A stretch of DNA of 64,000 bases, taken from Luteimonas_C sp035250245 (GTDB taxonomy: Bacteria > Pseudomonadota > Gammaproteobacteria > Xanthomonadales > Xanthomonadaceae). Positions within the stretch are counted from its first letter, which is position 1, and every line of letters starts with the position of its first letter. Under the pieces are notes generated by a model. That model did not search any database. It had not been told where the DNA came from and saw only the letters and a program-made list of their open reading frames with translations. Below, piece by piece: positions 53,449 to 63,290 of the stretch. Position numbers and translations under genes: made by a program. Location: the NCBI GenBank assembly GCA_035250245.1, contig DATFFH010000052.1, forward strand, positions 21,421 through 85,420, given 5' to 3'.

Positions 53449-54846
53449 TCATCGTTCTCTCCCGGCCTCTTGCGCCCGTCGCGCCAGCGGCGACAACAGG
53501 TATTCGATGATGCGGCGGTCGCCGGTCTTGATTTCCGCCGTCGCGGCCAATCCCGGCGCCAGCGGCGTGCGCTTGCCGCCGATCTCGATCCAGGCCTGTT
53601 CAAGACGCACGCGCGCCGGATACAGCAGCCCTTCCTTTTCGGTCTGCACGGCGTCGCGGCCGATGTGTTCGACCACGCCGTTGACCACGCCGTAGCGGGT
53701 GAAGGGATACGCCTCCAGCTTCACCTCGACCGCTTGTCCGGCGCGGATGAAGCCCGCGTCCTTGTTCGGCACCATCGCATCGACGATCAGTTCGCCGTCG
53801 TTGGGCACCACCACCATCAGCGGATCGGCGGGCTTCACGACGCCGCCGATGGTGTGCACCTGCAATTGCTGCACGACGCCGGCCACCGGTGCGGACAGCA
53901 CGGTGCGCCCGGCTTTTTCGTCGGCCTTTTTCAATTCTTCGGTGCGCAAGGCGCGGGCCGCTTCGGCCTCGGTCAGCGCATCCAGCGCTTCGCGCGCGAA
54001 CTCGCTTTCGGCCTTGGCCAATTGTTCCAGCACGGCACGCTCGCCGGCGCGCGATTTGGCGCTTTCCTCCCGGCGGATGGCCAGGTCCTGGCGCATGCCG
54101 ACCAGCCGTTCCTTCACTTCGGAAACCTGCAGCTTCGGCACGTAATTGTTCTTGCTCAGCGATTCGAGCTTGTCGTGCTGGTCGGTGACCAGCGGCAGCT
54201 GTTCTTCCAGTTTGGCGACCTCGGCCGCGACCATGCCGGCGTCGCCGTGGCGCTGGGCCAGTTCCTGGCGCAGGCCGGCGCGCGAGGTTTCGTATTCGCG
54301 GATCTTGGCGCGCACCAGCGAAGCCTGGATCTCGACGATGGCCTCGGAGGCTTCCGGCGGCGCGCGGAACGTATTGCCTTTTCCGCCGGCGTAGTCGACC
54401 AGGGCGCGGGTCCGCGCCACGTCGAGTTCGGCGGTGATCAGCGCCTGCCGCGCCTGTTCGACTTCGGCCTTGCTGACCGTGGGGTCGAGTTCGATCAACG
54501 GTTGCCCGGCCGCGACGCTCTGCCCTTCGACCACGTGGATGGCGCGCACCACGCCGTAATCCGAAGGCTGGATGGTCTTGACGCTGCCGCGCGGCGTCAC
54601 CTTGCCGCCGGCCGAAGCGACCATGTCGATCTTGCCCAGGCAGGCCCAGATCAAGGCGAGCGCCAGGAACGCGATCAGCGACCACAGCACCGCGCGGCCG
54701 GCCGGATTGGGCGGCGTCTCCAGAATTTCCAATGCGGCCGGCAGGAACTCCGTTTCCGCCGAAGCGGCGCGATCGCGCGCCTGCTCGCGGTCGAGCCGCA
54801 GGCTTTCGCGGAGCACTTCCCAATGCCGTTTAACGCCTTCCCACAT
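53449..54846 (-). CDS. HlyD-type type I secretion periplasmic adaptor
   Basis: 465 residues from ATG at 54846. A short cytoplasmic tail, one membrane helix (about 52-70), then a biotinyl-lipoyl-like strand (GGKVTPRGSVKTIQPSD, HVVEGQSVAAGQPLIELD), a long coiled-coil hairpin (about 130-310) and a C-terminal beta region (GGVVKPADPLMVVVP, AEIKTGDRRIIEYLLSPL). This final segment is typical of HlyD/PrtE adaptors. It starts 17 bp after the ABC gene and works with it and an outer-membrane TolC, which is not in the window. The frame is open upstream to 54930 only because it lies in the ABC gene. Confidence 0.94.
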   Translation of the reverse strand: MWEGVKRHWEVLRESLRLDREQARDRAASAETEFLPAALEILETPPNPAGRAVLWSLIAFLALALIWACLGKIDMVASAGGKVTPRGSVKTIQPSDYGVVRAIHVVEGQSVAAGQPLIELDPTVSKAEVEQARQALITAELDVARTRALVDYAGGKGNTFRAPPEASEAIVEIQASLVRAKIREYETSRAGLRQELAQRHGDAGMVAAEVAKLEEQLPLVTDQHDKLESLSKNNYVPKLQVSEVKERLVGMRQDLAIRREESAKSRAGERAVLEQLAKAESEFAREALDALTEAEAARALRTEELKKADEKAGRTVLSAPVAGVVQQLQVHTIGGVVKPADPLMVVVPNDGELIVDAMVPNKDAGFIRAGQAVEVKLEAYPFTRYGVVNGVVEHIGRDAVQTEKEGLLYPARVRLEQAWIEIGGKRTPLAPGLAATAEIKTGDRRIIEYLLSPLARRAQEAGRER

Positions 54847-54862
54847 CCTTGCGAGCCTTATG

Positions 54863-57055
54863 TCAGGACAACTTCCCCATCGCCGGCGCGGGCGCCGGCA
54901 ATCCCATTTGTTTGGTGTAGAGCGACGCATAGCGTCCGCCGCTGCGCAGCAGTTCCTCGTGCGTGCCGGCTTCGACGATGCGTCCGCGCTCCAGCGTGAT
55001 GATCCGGTTCGCCAACCGCACCGCCGAAAGCCTGTGCGCGATGATGATCACCGTGCGGCCCGCTGCCATCTGGCGCAGGTTCGTTTGCACGATCTCCTCG
55101 CTTTCCGCGTCCAGCGCGGAAGTCGCTTCGTCGAAGATGAGGATGCGCGGATCGGTGGCCAGCGCGCGCGCGATCGCGATGCGCTGGCGCTGGCCGCCGG
55201 ACAGGTTGCCGCCGCGCTCATCGATCGGCGTGTCGTAGGCTTCCGGCAATTCCAGGATGAAGTCGTGCGCGCCGGCCAGCTTGGCCGCCTCGATCACCTT
55301 GGGCATCGGCATCGCCGGATCGGCCAGGGCGATGTTCTCGCGCACGCTGCGGTTGAACAGCAGGCTTTCCTGCAGCACCACGCCCACTTGGCGGCGCAGC
55401 CAGGATGGATCGACCATCGACAGATCCACGCCGTCCACCAGCACGCGTCCGCGTTCGGGCGTATGCAGGCGCTGGATCAATTTGGTGAGCGTGGATTTGC
55501 CCGAACCGGAAGGGCCGACCACGCCGATGATGTCGCCCGGCGCCACGTCCAGGCTGACGTCGCTGAGGATTTCGGGGCCGTCGGGGCGGTAGCGGAAGCC
55601 GATGCGCTCCAGGCTGATCCGCCCTTCCATGTCCGGCAGGCTGGCGCGCGACGGCGACACGGTCGGCTCGGCCGGCGAATTGAGGATGTCGCCCAGACGA
55701 TCGACGGCGATGCGCGCCTGCTGGAAATCCTGCGCCAATTGCGCCAGGCGCAGCACCGGGCCGGCGACCTGTCCGGCGAGCATGTTGAACGCCACCAGCT
55801 CGCCGACGGTCAGTTTGCCGTCGATGACCAGGCGCGCGCCGAAGAACAGCAGCGCTACCGTCGCCAGTTTGTGGATCAACTGGATCGCCTGCGAACCCCA
55901 GTTGGCGATCATCCGTGCCTTGAAACTGGATTGGATGTAGCCGGCCAGCTGCCGCTCCCAGCGGTTCTGCATCTGCGGCTCGACCGCCATCGCCTTCAAG
56001 GTCTCGACGCCGGTCACCGCTTCGACCAGGAACGACTGGTTTTCGGCGCCGCGTATGAATTTTTCGTCCAGCCGGCGCCGCAGCATCGGTCCGACCACGG
56101 CCACCACGATCGCGTACAGCGGCAGCGTGACCAGCACCACCAGCAGCAGGGCCGGGCTGTACAGCCACATCACGGCCAGGAACACGATCGCGAAGAACAG
56201 GTCCAGCACCACCGTCTGCGCCGACGAGGTGAGGAACTCGCGGATCGTTTCCAATTCGCGCACGCGGGCCACCGAATCGCCGACCCGGCGCGCCTGGAAA
56301 TAGGCCAGCGGCAGATGGGTCAGGTGCGAGAACAGTTTCGAACCCAGTTCGGCATCCACCCGGCTGGTGGTGTGCGAGAACAGATAGGTGCGCAGGCCGC
56401 CCATCATCACATCGAACAACGACACCACCAGCAGGCCGATGGCCAGCACTTCCAAGGTGGTGATGCCTTTGTGCACCAGCACCTTGTCGATCACCACCTG
56501 GAAGAACAGCGGCGTGATCAGCGCCAGGATCTGCAGGAAAAACGAGGCGACCAGCACGTCGCGCAGCAGGCGGCGGTATTTGATCAGCGCCGGAATGAAC
56601 CAGCTGATGTCGAACGCGCGCGCGGCGCCGGCCACGCGTTCGCGCGTGGTCATCAGGATCAGCTCGCCCGCATAGTCTTGGGCGAAAGCCTCGCGCGCCA
56701 TCGCGGCCGGGCGCTCCTGGGCTGGATCGAACACCAAGACCTGGCGGTCGTCGGCTTTCAGCAGCAGCGTGTAGCGGCCGCCGGACAGCAATGCGATCGC
56801 AGGCAAGGGATAGTCGGCGAGTTTCTCCGGCGCGGCATTGGCCAAGCGCGCCTTAACGTCCAGCTTCTTGGCCAGACGCAGCAAATCCTGCGGTTCGGGC
56901 GTTACGCCGCCCTTGCCGAGCAAGTACCGGAGTTGATCCGGATCGGCGGGCCGGCCGAGATAGCCGAGTAGCGCGACGAAACACGTCAGCGCATCGTCCC
57001 CCCCGGCCGTGGACGTGTCGTCCACTACCTTCCCTGGTGTGCGATCCCCCTGCAA
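54863..57055 (-). CDS. HlyB-type type I secretion ABC transporter with degenerate C39-like domain
   Basis: 730 residues. The N-terminal C39-like domain (about 15-135) has only one of the two cysteines of a C39 peptidase (DDALTCFVALLGYLGR); the position of the catalytic Cys is Asp, so it is the non-cleaving CLD of HlyB. Six membrane helices lie in about 150-430. The nucleotide-binding domain has Walker A GPSGSGKST, signature LSGGQRQR, Walker B ILIFDEATSALD and His in IAHRLS. The start is TTG at 57055 with GGGGGG six bases before it; no in-frame ATG fits. It heads the RTX operon. Confidence 0.94.
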   Translation of the reverse strand: MQGDRTPGKVVDDTSTAGGDDALTCFVALLGYLGRPADPDQLRYLLGKGGVTPEPQDLLRLAKKLDVKARLANAAPEKLADYPLPAIALLSGGRYTLLLKADDRQVLVFDPAQERPAAMAREAFAQDYAGELILMTTRERVAGAARAFDISWFIPALIKYRRLLRDVLVASFFLQILALITPLFFQVVIDKVLVHKGITTLEVLAIGLLVVSLFDVMMGGLRTYLFSHTTSRVDAELGSKLFSHLTHLPLAYFQARRVGDSVARVRELETIREFLTSSAQTVVLDLFFAIVFLAVMWLYSPALLLVVLVTLPLYAIVVAVVGPMLRRRLDEKFIRGAENQSFLVEAVTGVETLKAMAVEPQMQNRWERQLAGYIQSSFKARMIANWGSQAIQLIHKLATVALLFFGARLVIDGKLTVGELVAFNMLAGQVAGPVLRLAQLAQDFQQARIAVDRLGDILNSPAEPTVSPSRASLPDMEGRISLERIGFRYRPDGPEILSDVSLDVAPGDIIGVVGPSGSGKSTLTKLIQRLHTPERGRVLVDGVDLSMVDPSWLRRQVGVVLQESLLFNRSVRENIALADPAMPMPKVIEAAKLAGAHDFILELPEAYDTPIDERGGNLSGGQRQRIAIARALATDPRILIFDEATSALDAESEEIVQTNLRQMAAGRTVIIIAHRLSAVRLANRIITLERGRIVEAGTHEELLRSGGRYASLYTKQMGLPAPAPAMGKLS

Positions 57056-57220
57056 AGCATCCCCCCGATGCCAAGCGCCCGTCCTGTGGCGCTCGAAAAT
57101 AATACCGCTTTGGGTTGCGGGGTAAAGACCATTCGCCCCACGCTCGTCACATCGACGTTTTTAGCGGCAATGCATGACTTTGGTCATGCGGATGCGCCCG
57201 CCAGCGAAACCATCCGCTCC

Positions 57221-57291
57221 GTAGAGTCGAGCTTGCTCTACTGCTTTGGCTTTCCGATTCAAGAAGAGCAGTCGAGCAAGCTCGACTCTAC
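57221..57291. repeat. Mirrored pair of AGTCGAGC repeats in the divergent region
   Basis: Left copy at 57221-57245 begins GTAGAGTCGAGCTTGCTC, right copy at 57267-57291 is its reverse complement with one mismatch. The 518-bp space between the ABC gene and the TonB receptor otherwise holds no gene and should contain both promoters. Confidence 0.88.
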
Positions 57292-57573
57292 GAGAGCGGA
57301 AAGCGGCGACCCGCTCGGCCGTTCCACGGCGGGTGTCTGGCATCGCTCGACCTGCAGCGGCCGTGCCGGAAATGCAGCCGGCTTCACACTTTTTCGTTTC
57401 GGGGCCCGGGCCAGAGGGCCTGTAACCGTTTGCAGGCCGAAATTCCGGTTTCCCGTCCGTGGAACGGAGTGTTACAACCTGGTGACGGGGGATCCGTGAA
57501 AAGCAAGCGTGGCCCGATGCATCGGATGCGGGCAGGGGCCGCGCTTTTTCACGACCGACATGAGGATTCCCCG

Positions 57574-60093
57574 ATGCCCAGCTCGCGCCGTCCCGTTCGA
57601 CCTGCTCTCGCCACCCTGCCCGTCGCCCTCGCGGCTGCGTTGGCGTTACCGGCTTATGCCCAGGAAACCAGCGAAACCGCCCGCACCAAACCGACCCAGC
57701 TCGACGTAGTCACCGTGACCGGTTCGCGCGTACAAGGACGCACGGCCGAAGAAACAGCCGCCCCCGTCGACATCATCGGCCAGGAGGAATTGGCCAACAC
57801 CGGCGCGATGGAAGTCGGCCAGGCGCTGCAACTGCTGGAGCCCAGTTTCAACTTCTCGCGCACCACGGTCAGCGACGGCACCGACATCATGCGCCCGGCC
57901 ACGCTGCGCGCACTCGGCCCCGACCAGGTGCTGGTGCTGGTGAACGGCAAGCGCCGCCATCAGCAGGCGCTGGTGAACGTGCAGCAGACCATCGCCCGCG
58001 GTTCGGCGGGCACCGATCTCAACGCCATCCCGGTATCGGCGATCGAACGCATCGAAGTGCTGCGCGACGGCGCCGCGGCGCAATACGGTTCGGACGCCAT
58101 CGCCGGCGTCATCAACATCATCCTCAAGACCCAGACCGACCACACCGACGTGTCGATCATGGGCGGCGAAACCTTCAAGGGCGACGGCCGCGTGCTGCAC
58201 GGTTCGGTCAACACCGGCTTCGCACTGGGCGACAGCGGTTTCATCAACCTTACCGCCGAATACCGCGACCGCGGCGAGACCAACCGTGCCGGCAAGGCGA
58301 CCACCAACGTGCTGGGCTGGTACGACCAGGCCGAATTCGACGCCGGACGCCGCGACGTCAAACTGCATCTGGGCGACGCCGACACCAAGGACGCCTATCT
58401 GTGGATGAACGGCGAATACCCGATCGGCGCCGGCGCGCTGTACTGGTTCGGCGGCTTGTCGCAGCGCAAGGGCGAATCCTTCGGCTTCTATCGCGGCCCG
58501 GACGACAACCGCACGATTCCCTCGATCTATTCCGACGGCTTCCTGCCGCAGATCGTCACCCGCGCCGAGGACGCGTCGCTGGCGGTCGGTTACCGCGCGC
58601 CGCTCGGCGACAACTGGGATTGGGACGTGTCGATCAACCACGGCCGCAACCGCTTCGAATTCGAAGAACACAGCACCGCCAACGTGAGCTGGTTCTACGA
58701 GCCGGCCCCGGGCGGCGGCATCTACGGCCAGACGCCCACTTCGGCCGACACCGGCGCGCTGGAATTCCGGCAGACGACTTTCAATCTGGATTTCAGCGGC
58801 CAGGTCGGCGGTTTGGGCGATCGTCCGCTGTATCTGGCCACCGGCTTCGAGTGGCGCAAGGACCAGTACCTCATGGAAGCCGGCGATCCGGTGTCCTACA
58901 CCTATGGCCGCACCAACGATCCCAGCGTGCCTATCTTCGGCCAGACCGGCGATCCCGCGCCGTCCGGCACGCAAGGCTTTCCCGGTTTCACGCCCGCCAC
59001 CGCGGTCGACGACGGCCGCCGCAGCATGGCGGTCTATCTGGACGCCGAAACCAACCTGACCGAGAAATTCCTGGTCGGCGCGGCGGTGCGCTACGAGGAC
59101 TACTCCGACTTCGGCAACACCACCAAAGGCAAGCTGTCGCTGCGCTACGACGCCAGCGACGTGTTCGCGTTCCGCGGCACGATCTCCACCGGCTTCCGCG
59201 CGCCCAGCGTGCAGCAGGCCTTCTTCAGCCAGGTGTCGACCAACCTCAACGGCGGCGTGCTGACCGAAGTGCTGACCGCACGCAACAACAGCGACGTGGC
59301 GCACGCGCTGGGCATTCCGGCCTTGAAGGAGGAAACCTCGCTCAGCAAATCCTTCGGCATCATCTTCAAGCCGATCGAGAATTTCTCCATCACCGCCGAC
59401 ATCTTCCGCATCGACATCGAAGACCGCCTGGTCTACTCGGAAGGCATCACCCCGGAAACGACAGGCACCGACGGCCTGCCGTGCGACGCGAGCAATACCA
59501 ACTGCCCCATCGCCCGCGCACTGGCCCCGTTCCGCGCCGGCGTGGTCCAGTTCTTCACCAACGCCATCGACACCAGCACCACCGGCCTGGACATCGTCGC
59601 CAACGCCAGCCACAAGTTCGAAAGCGGCGCCAACCTCAACCTGACCGCGTTGTTCCACTTCAACAAGACCGAAGTGACCGACGTGCATTCCGAATCGCCG
59701 ATCATTCCCGAAGCGTCGATCTTCGGCGTGGTGCAGGAAACCCTGATCGAACAGGGCCAGCCGCGCGAGCATCACGTGCTGCAGGGCGTATACAGCAACG
59801 ACAAATGGGAAGTCACCGTGCGCGAGAACTATTTCGGCGAGGTGGCGGGCCTGGGCTTCGGGCCGTACGAGGCGGACGGCAAGTGGCTGGCCGATCTGGC
59901 GGTGGCCTACAAGTTCAGCGACAAGATCAAGCTGACCATCGGCGGCAACAACATCTTCGACGTGTACCCGGACAAGTGGGATCCGGACGCCGGCTTCCCG
60001 TTTCCGCAGGCGGGCTTCGTCTACGGCTGGGAAACGATGCCGTTCGGCATGAACGGCGGCAGTTACTACGCGCGATTGGATTTCCGGTTCTGA
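57574..60093 (+). CDS. TonB-dependent receptor
   Basis: 839 residues from ATG at 57574, signal peptide ending AYA-Q (about 31). TonB box VVTVTGSRV is followed by a plug (about 55-190: RALGPDQVLVLVNGKRRH, AIERIEVLRDGAAAQYGSDAI, GVINI) and a barrel ending in the aromatic Phe (RLDFRF). The plug is the type seen in many xanthomonad receptors of unknown or carbohydrate-related ligands, and no CarboxypepD domain is present. It is divergent from the RTX export genes, but nothing links the two beyond position. Confidence 0.92.
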   Translation: MPSSRRPVRPALATLPVALAAALALPAYAQETSETARTKPTQLDVVTVTGSRVQGRTAEETAAPVDIIGQEELANTGAMEVGQALQLLEPSFNFSRTTVSDGTDIMRPATLRALGPDQVLVLVNGKRRHQQALVNVQQTIARGSAGTDLNAIPVSAIERIEVLRDGAAAQYGSDAIAGVINIILKTQTDHTDVSIMGGETFKGDGRVLHGSVNTGFALGDSGFINLTAEYRDRGETNRAGKATTNVLGWYDQAEFDAGRRDVKLHLGDADTKDAYLWMNGEYPIGAGALYWFGGLSQRKGESFGFYRGPDDNRTIPSIYSDGFLPQIVTRAEDASLAVGYRAPLGDNWDWDVSINHGRNRFEFEEHSTANVSWFYEPAPGGGIYGQTPTSADTGALEFRQTTFNLDFSGQVGGLGDRPLYLATGFEWRKDQYLMEAGDPVSYTYGRTNDPSVPIFGQTGDPAPSGTQGFPGFTPATAVDDGRRSMAVYLDAETNLTEKFLVGAAVRYEDYSDFGNTTKGKLSLRYDASDVFAFRGTISTGFRAPSVQQAFFSQVSTNLNGGVLTEVLTARNNSDVAHALGIPALKEETSLSKSFGIIFKPIENFSITADIFRIDIEDRLVYSEGITPETTGTDGLPCDASNTNCPIARALAPFRAGVVQFFTNAIDTSTTGLDIVANASHKFESGANLNLTALFHFNKTEVTDVHSESPIIPEASIFGVVQETLIEQGQPREHHVLQGVYSNDKWEVTVRENYFGEVAGLGFGPYEADGKWLADLAVAYKFSDKIKLTIGGNNIFDVYPDKWDPDAGFPFPQAGFVYGWETMPFGMNGGSYYARLDFRF

Positions 60094-60129
60094 TCCTAGG
60101 CGGCGCAGGCGAAAACCTGCGCCGCCTTG

Positions 60130-60220
60130 CTCTTGTAGAGTCGAGCTTGCTCGACTGCTTTTCGATCCGATGCCAGGAACCGGCACCAAGAGCAGTCGAG
60201 CAAGCTCGACTCTACAAGAG
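60130..60220. repeat. Mirrored pair of AGTCGAGC repeats joined to a GCGGCTTCAGCC element
   Basis: Copies at 60130-60158 and 60192-60220 are exact reverse complements. Directly after, AGAGCGGCTTCAGCCGC is half of the 19271/35746 family. It lies between the convergent TonB receptor and GGDEF-EAL genes. Confidence 0.88.
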
Positions 60221-60225
60221 CGGCT

Positions 60226-63129
60226 TCAGCCGCGACGCGGCGCCGGGACGGGGTGACCGAACAGATAACCCTGCCCGTACTGGCAGCCCAGATCGCGCAG
60301 CGCCAGGCGCTGCGCATCGGTCTCGATGCCCTCGCCTATCGTCTCGATGCCCAGCGCGCTGGCCAGGGCCAGTATCGCGCGCGTCACCGCCATGCTTTCC
60401 GGGCTGGATTCGCCGTGCAGGCCGGCGACGAAGCTGCGGTCGATCTTGAGCGTGGCGATCGGGAAGTTGTGCAGATAGGACAGCGCCGAGAAACCGGTGC
60501 CGAAATCGTCCAACTGGGCCAGCACGCCGTGGTCGCGCAAGGTACGCAGCATGCGCAGCGCGCGCGGCGCGTCGTCGAGCAGCGCCACCTCGGTGATCTC
60601 GATACGCAGCCGGCGCGAATCGGCGCCGCAGACGTCGAGCATGCGCAGCAGACGATCTGCGAAATCGGCCGAACGGAAATGGCGCGGGGATACATTGACC
60701 GATACGTAACCTTCGCCGCCGGCCGCCAGCTCCATCGCCACCTGTTGGTACAGCATCCAGTCGACTTGCTCGATCAGGCCGCTGTCCTCGCCCAACCCCA
60801 TGAAGTCGCCGGGCGACAAGACGCCGCGCTGCTCGTGGTTCCAGCGCAACAGCGCTTCGTAACCGATGATCTTGCCGTCGGACAGGGACACGATCGGCTG
60901 GTACCAGGGTTCGAAATCGTCGTTGTTGATCGCGCGGCGCAGGTCGGCCTCCAGGTCGAGCAGGCGCATCGCGTGTTCGCGCATGTGCTCGTCGAACACC
61001 GCGCTGCGGCCACGGCCGAGCGCTTTGGCGCGGTACATGGCGGCATCCGCGTCGCGCAGCAGTTCCTCGCCGTTGCGGTAGCGCGGCTGCCACATGGCGA
61101 TGCCCAGACTGGCTGCCGGGAACAGCTCGCGGCCGGCGATCCACACCGGCGCGCCGAGCGCGCGCAGTATCCGCGTCGCAAGCTTCTCCGCGCCTTCCAC
61201 GCTGTCCACGCCTTCGACCAGCACCGCGAACTCATCGCCGCCCAAGCGTGCGACCACGTCGTCGGGACGCACGGCCGAGACGATCCGACTGCCGGCTTCG
61301 ACCAGCATCTCGTCGCCCGATGCGTGGCCGACGCTGTCGTTGACCAGCTTGAAACGGTCCAGGTCCAGGAACAGCACCGCGAACTTGAACGCTGGATCGT
61401 CGATCGCGCGCGAAATCGCTTCGTTCATGCGATCGAGCAGATGCGCGCGATTAGGCAGGCCGGTCAGCGCATCGTGCAGGGCCTGGTGGGTCAGGCGCCG
61501 CTCCGCACGCAAGCGTTCGCCGATCTGGGCGAGCAGCTTGTGGTTGCTCTCCTCCAGTTCGCGGGTGCGCTCCTCGACGCGACGTTCCAATTCCATATGC
61601 GCGGCCTTCAGATCGTCCTGCGCCAGTTTGCGCTGCAGGCCGCTGCCGATCTGGTGGGCGACGAAGGTCAGCAGTTCCTGATCGCGCAGAGTGAAGCCCA
61701 CGCCTTCATGATAGCTCTGCACCGTGATCACGCCGACCACGGTTTCGCCGCGGAACAAAGGCACGCCCAGCCAGCAATACGCCTGCTCGCCGAAGCTGCG
61801 CACCTTGTCCGCCGCTTCCAGCGCGGCGATGTCGGTGCGGTGCGCCAGCAGCGGCTGGGCGGTGGCCAACACGTACTCGGTCAAACCGGAAGACAGGCGC
61901 CGGGTTTTGCGATGGCTTTCGCGTTCGTCGACCGAATACGGAAACTCGAGGTGCTTGCCGTCCGCCGACAACATCGCGATGTAGAAATTGCGCGCGTACA
62001 GCAATTCGTCGACCACCGCGTGCGCCTGGGCGTAGAACCGTTCCAGGCTGTCGGTGGCGGCGCTGAACTCGGCGATCTTGTACAGCGCCCGCTGCAGCTC
62101 CTCGCCGCGCTGGCGTTCGATGATCTCGCCTTGCAGCTCTTCGTTCGCGCGCTGCAGCTCGCGGGTGCGCTCGCCCACCCGGCGTTCGAGTTCGACTTGC
62201 GCGTATTTGCGGTCCAGCGCAGTCTGGATGTGCTGAGCGACGAATTCCAGCAGCACCCGGTCCTCGTCGCTGTAGCTGGCCGGATGGTCGTAGCTCTGCA
62301 CCACGATCGCGCCGCTGACCCGGCCTTCACGGCGCATCAGCACGCCCAGCCAATCCTCGCTGTCCGGGCCGTGTTCGGGGTCGCGGGCGATGCCCAACTT
62401 GTCGCGTATCTCTTCGGACGGGCCGCGCAGCGGCTCGCCGTGCAGCAGCAAGCCCACGGTCAGACTGCTGGGCATCTCGCCGATCGGGATCGCGCGGTCG
62501 GGCTCGGACTTGAACGCGTCGATCTGATCGGCGAAGTAAAGGAAGCGCAGGGTGCGCGACGCATCGTCGTACAGCACGATGTAGAAGTTGCGCGCGTACA
62601 TCAGCCGGCCGACCACGCTGTGGATCCGGCGCAGCATGTCCTGCATCTCCTGGCCGGAACCGGCCAGGTCGGCGATCTCGTACAGCGCTTGTTGCAGGCG
62701 TTCGGATTTCTGCAGCGATTCGATCCGCGCCTGCGCCCGGATCGAGGCCAGGGTCGCCGACACCGTCCGCCGCACCAACGCCAGCCAAGCCTGCTGCGAG
62801 GCCGCCGGCAGCGATTCGGCCAGGGCCGCGGCGATCGCGATCCGGGTTTCGTCGTCCGCGGTCCAGGTTTCCAGGATCTCGTCGCTGGCGGCGGCCACGG
62901 CTTCGCCGGCCAGCAATCGCGCCGAACGATCCATCAGGTGAGCGGCGCCGGCGGTGGCGGCATTGCCTTCGCGGCCGTTCGGGTCGCGCCAGCGCACCAC
63001 CAGCCGGGAGCCGGTCGGCAAGGTCTCGACCAGCATGCCGGCCAAGCCGGAACTGGGTAGGCCCAGCTGCGCCAGTAGCCCTTCGTCGGCCATCCGTTCG
63101 ATCCGCTGCGGTACCTGGCCCCCTGCCAT
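60226..63129 (-). CDS. GAF-GAF-GGDEF-EAL cyclic-di-GMP protein
   Basis: 967 residues from ATG at 63129. A helical N-terminus, two GAF domains (about 165-325 and 370-520) each ending in a coiled linker (RRVGERTRELQRANEELQ, RRVEERTRELEESNHKL), a GGDEF domain with intact GGDEF near 631, and an EAL domain with EALLRW near 758, DDFGTG and EGIET. Both catalytic motifs are intact, so it could make or break cyclic-di-GMP. There is no membrane helix. It may link envelope or redox signals to motility or adhesion. Frame open to 63189, but MAGGQVP is preferred. Confidence 0.92.
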   Translation of the reverse strand: MAGGQVPQRIERMADEGLLAQLGLPSSGLAGMLVETLPTGSRLVVRWRDPNGREGNAATAGAAHLMDRSARLLAGEAVAAASDEILETWTADDETRIAIAAALAESLPAASQQAWLALVRRTVSATLASIRAQARIESLQKSERLQQALYEIADLAGSGQEMQDMLRRIHSVVGRLMYARNFYIVLYDDASRTLRFLYFADQIDAFKSEPDRAIPIGEMPSSLTVGLLLHGEPLRGPSEEIRDKLGIARDPEHGPDSEDWLGVLMRREGRVSGAIVVQSYDHPASYSDEDRVLLEFVAQHIQTALDRKYAQVELERRVGERTRELQRANEELQGEIIERQRGEELQRALYKIAEFSAATDSLERFYAQAHAVVDELLYARNFYIAMLSADGKHLEFPYSVDERESHRKTRRLSSGLTEYVLATAQPLLAHRTDIAALEAADKVRSFGEQAYCWLGVPLFRGETVVGVITVQSYHEGVGFTLRDQELLTFVAHQIGSGLQRKLAQDDLKAAHMELERRVEERTRELEESNHKLLAQIGERLRAERRLTHQALHDALTGLPNRAHLLDRMNEAISRAIDDPAFKFAVLFLDLDRFKLVNDSVGHASGDEMLVEAGSRIVSAVRPDDVVARLGGDEFAVLVEGVDSVEGAEKLATRILRALGAPVWIAGRELFPAASLGIAMWQPRYRNGEELLRDADAAMYRAKALGRGRSAVFDEHMREHAMRLLDLEADLRRAINNDDFEPWYQPIVSLSDGKIIGYEALLRWNHEQRGVLSPGDFMGLGEDSGLIEQVDWMLYQQVAMELAAGGEGYVSVNVSPRHFRSADFADRLLRMLDVCGADSRRLRIEITEVALLDDAPRALRMLRTLRDHGVLAQLDDFGTGFSALSYLHNFPIATLKIDRSFVAGLHGESSPESMAVTRAILALASALGIETIGEGIETDAQRLALRDLGCQYGQGYLFGHPVPAPRRG

Positions 63130-63290
63130 GCCACTAAGGATAACGTGCACCGCCCCGAGCGAACGGCCAACCCCATCCCTGTTTCGCAAGCGTTTGTCTG
63201 TTCATGTACTGCCTTCTGCCCGCCGACGCGGGGTGGGCCATGCCGCGCACCTGCTTCCCGGCGACGGCCTCTGCGCTTACCCTGCGCGTC

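Noticed and set aside
57068..57499. A 143-residue plus-strand frame between the ABC and TonB receptor genes
   Set aside because: It runs through a mirrored repeat pair, has no ribosome binding site and no recognisable features.
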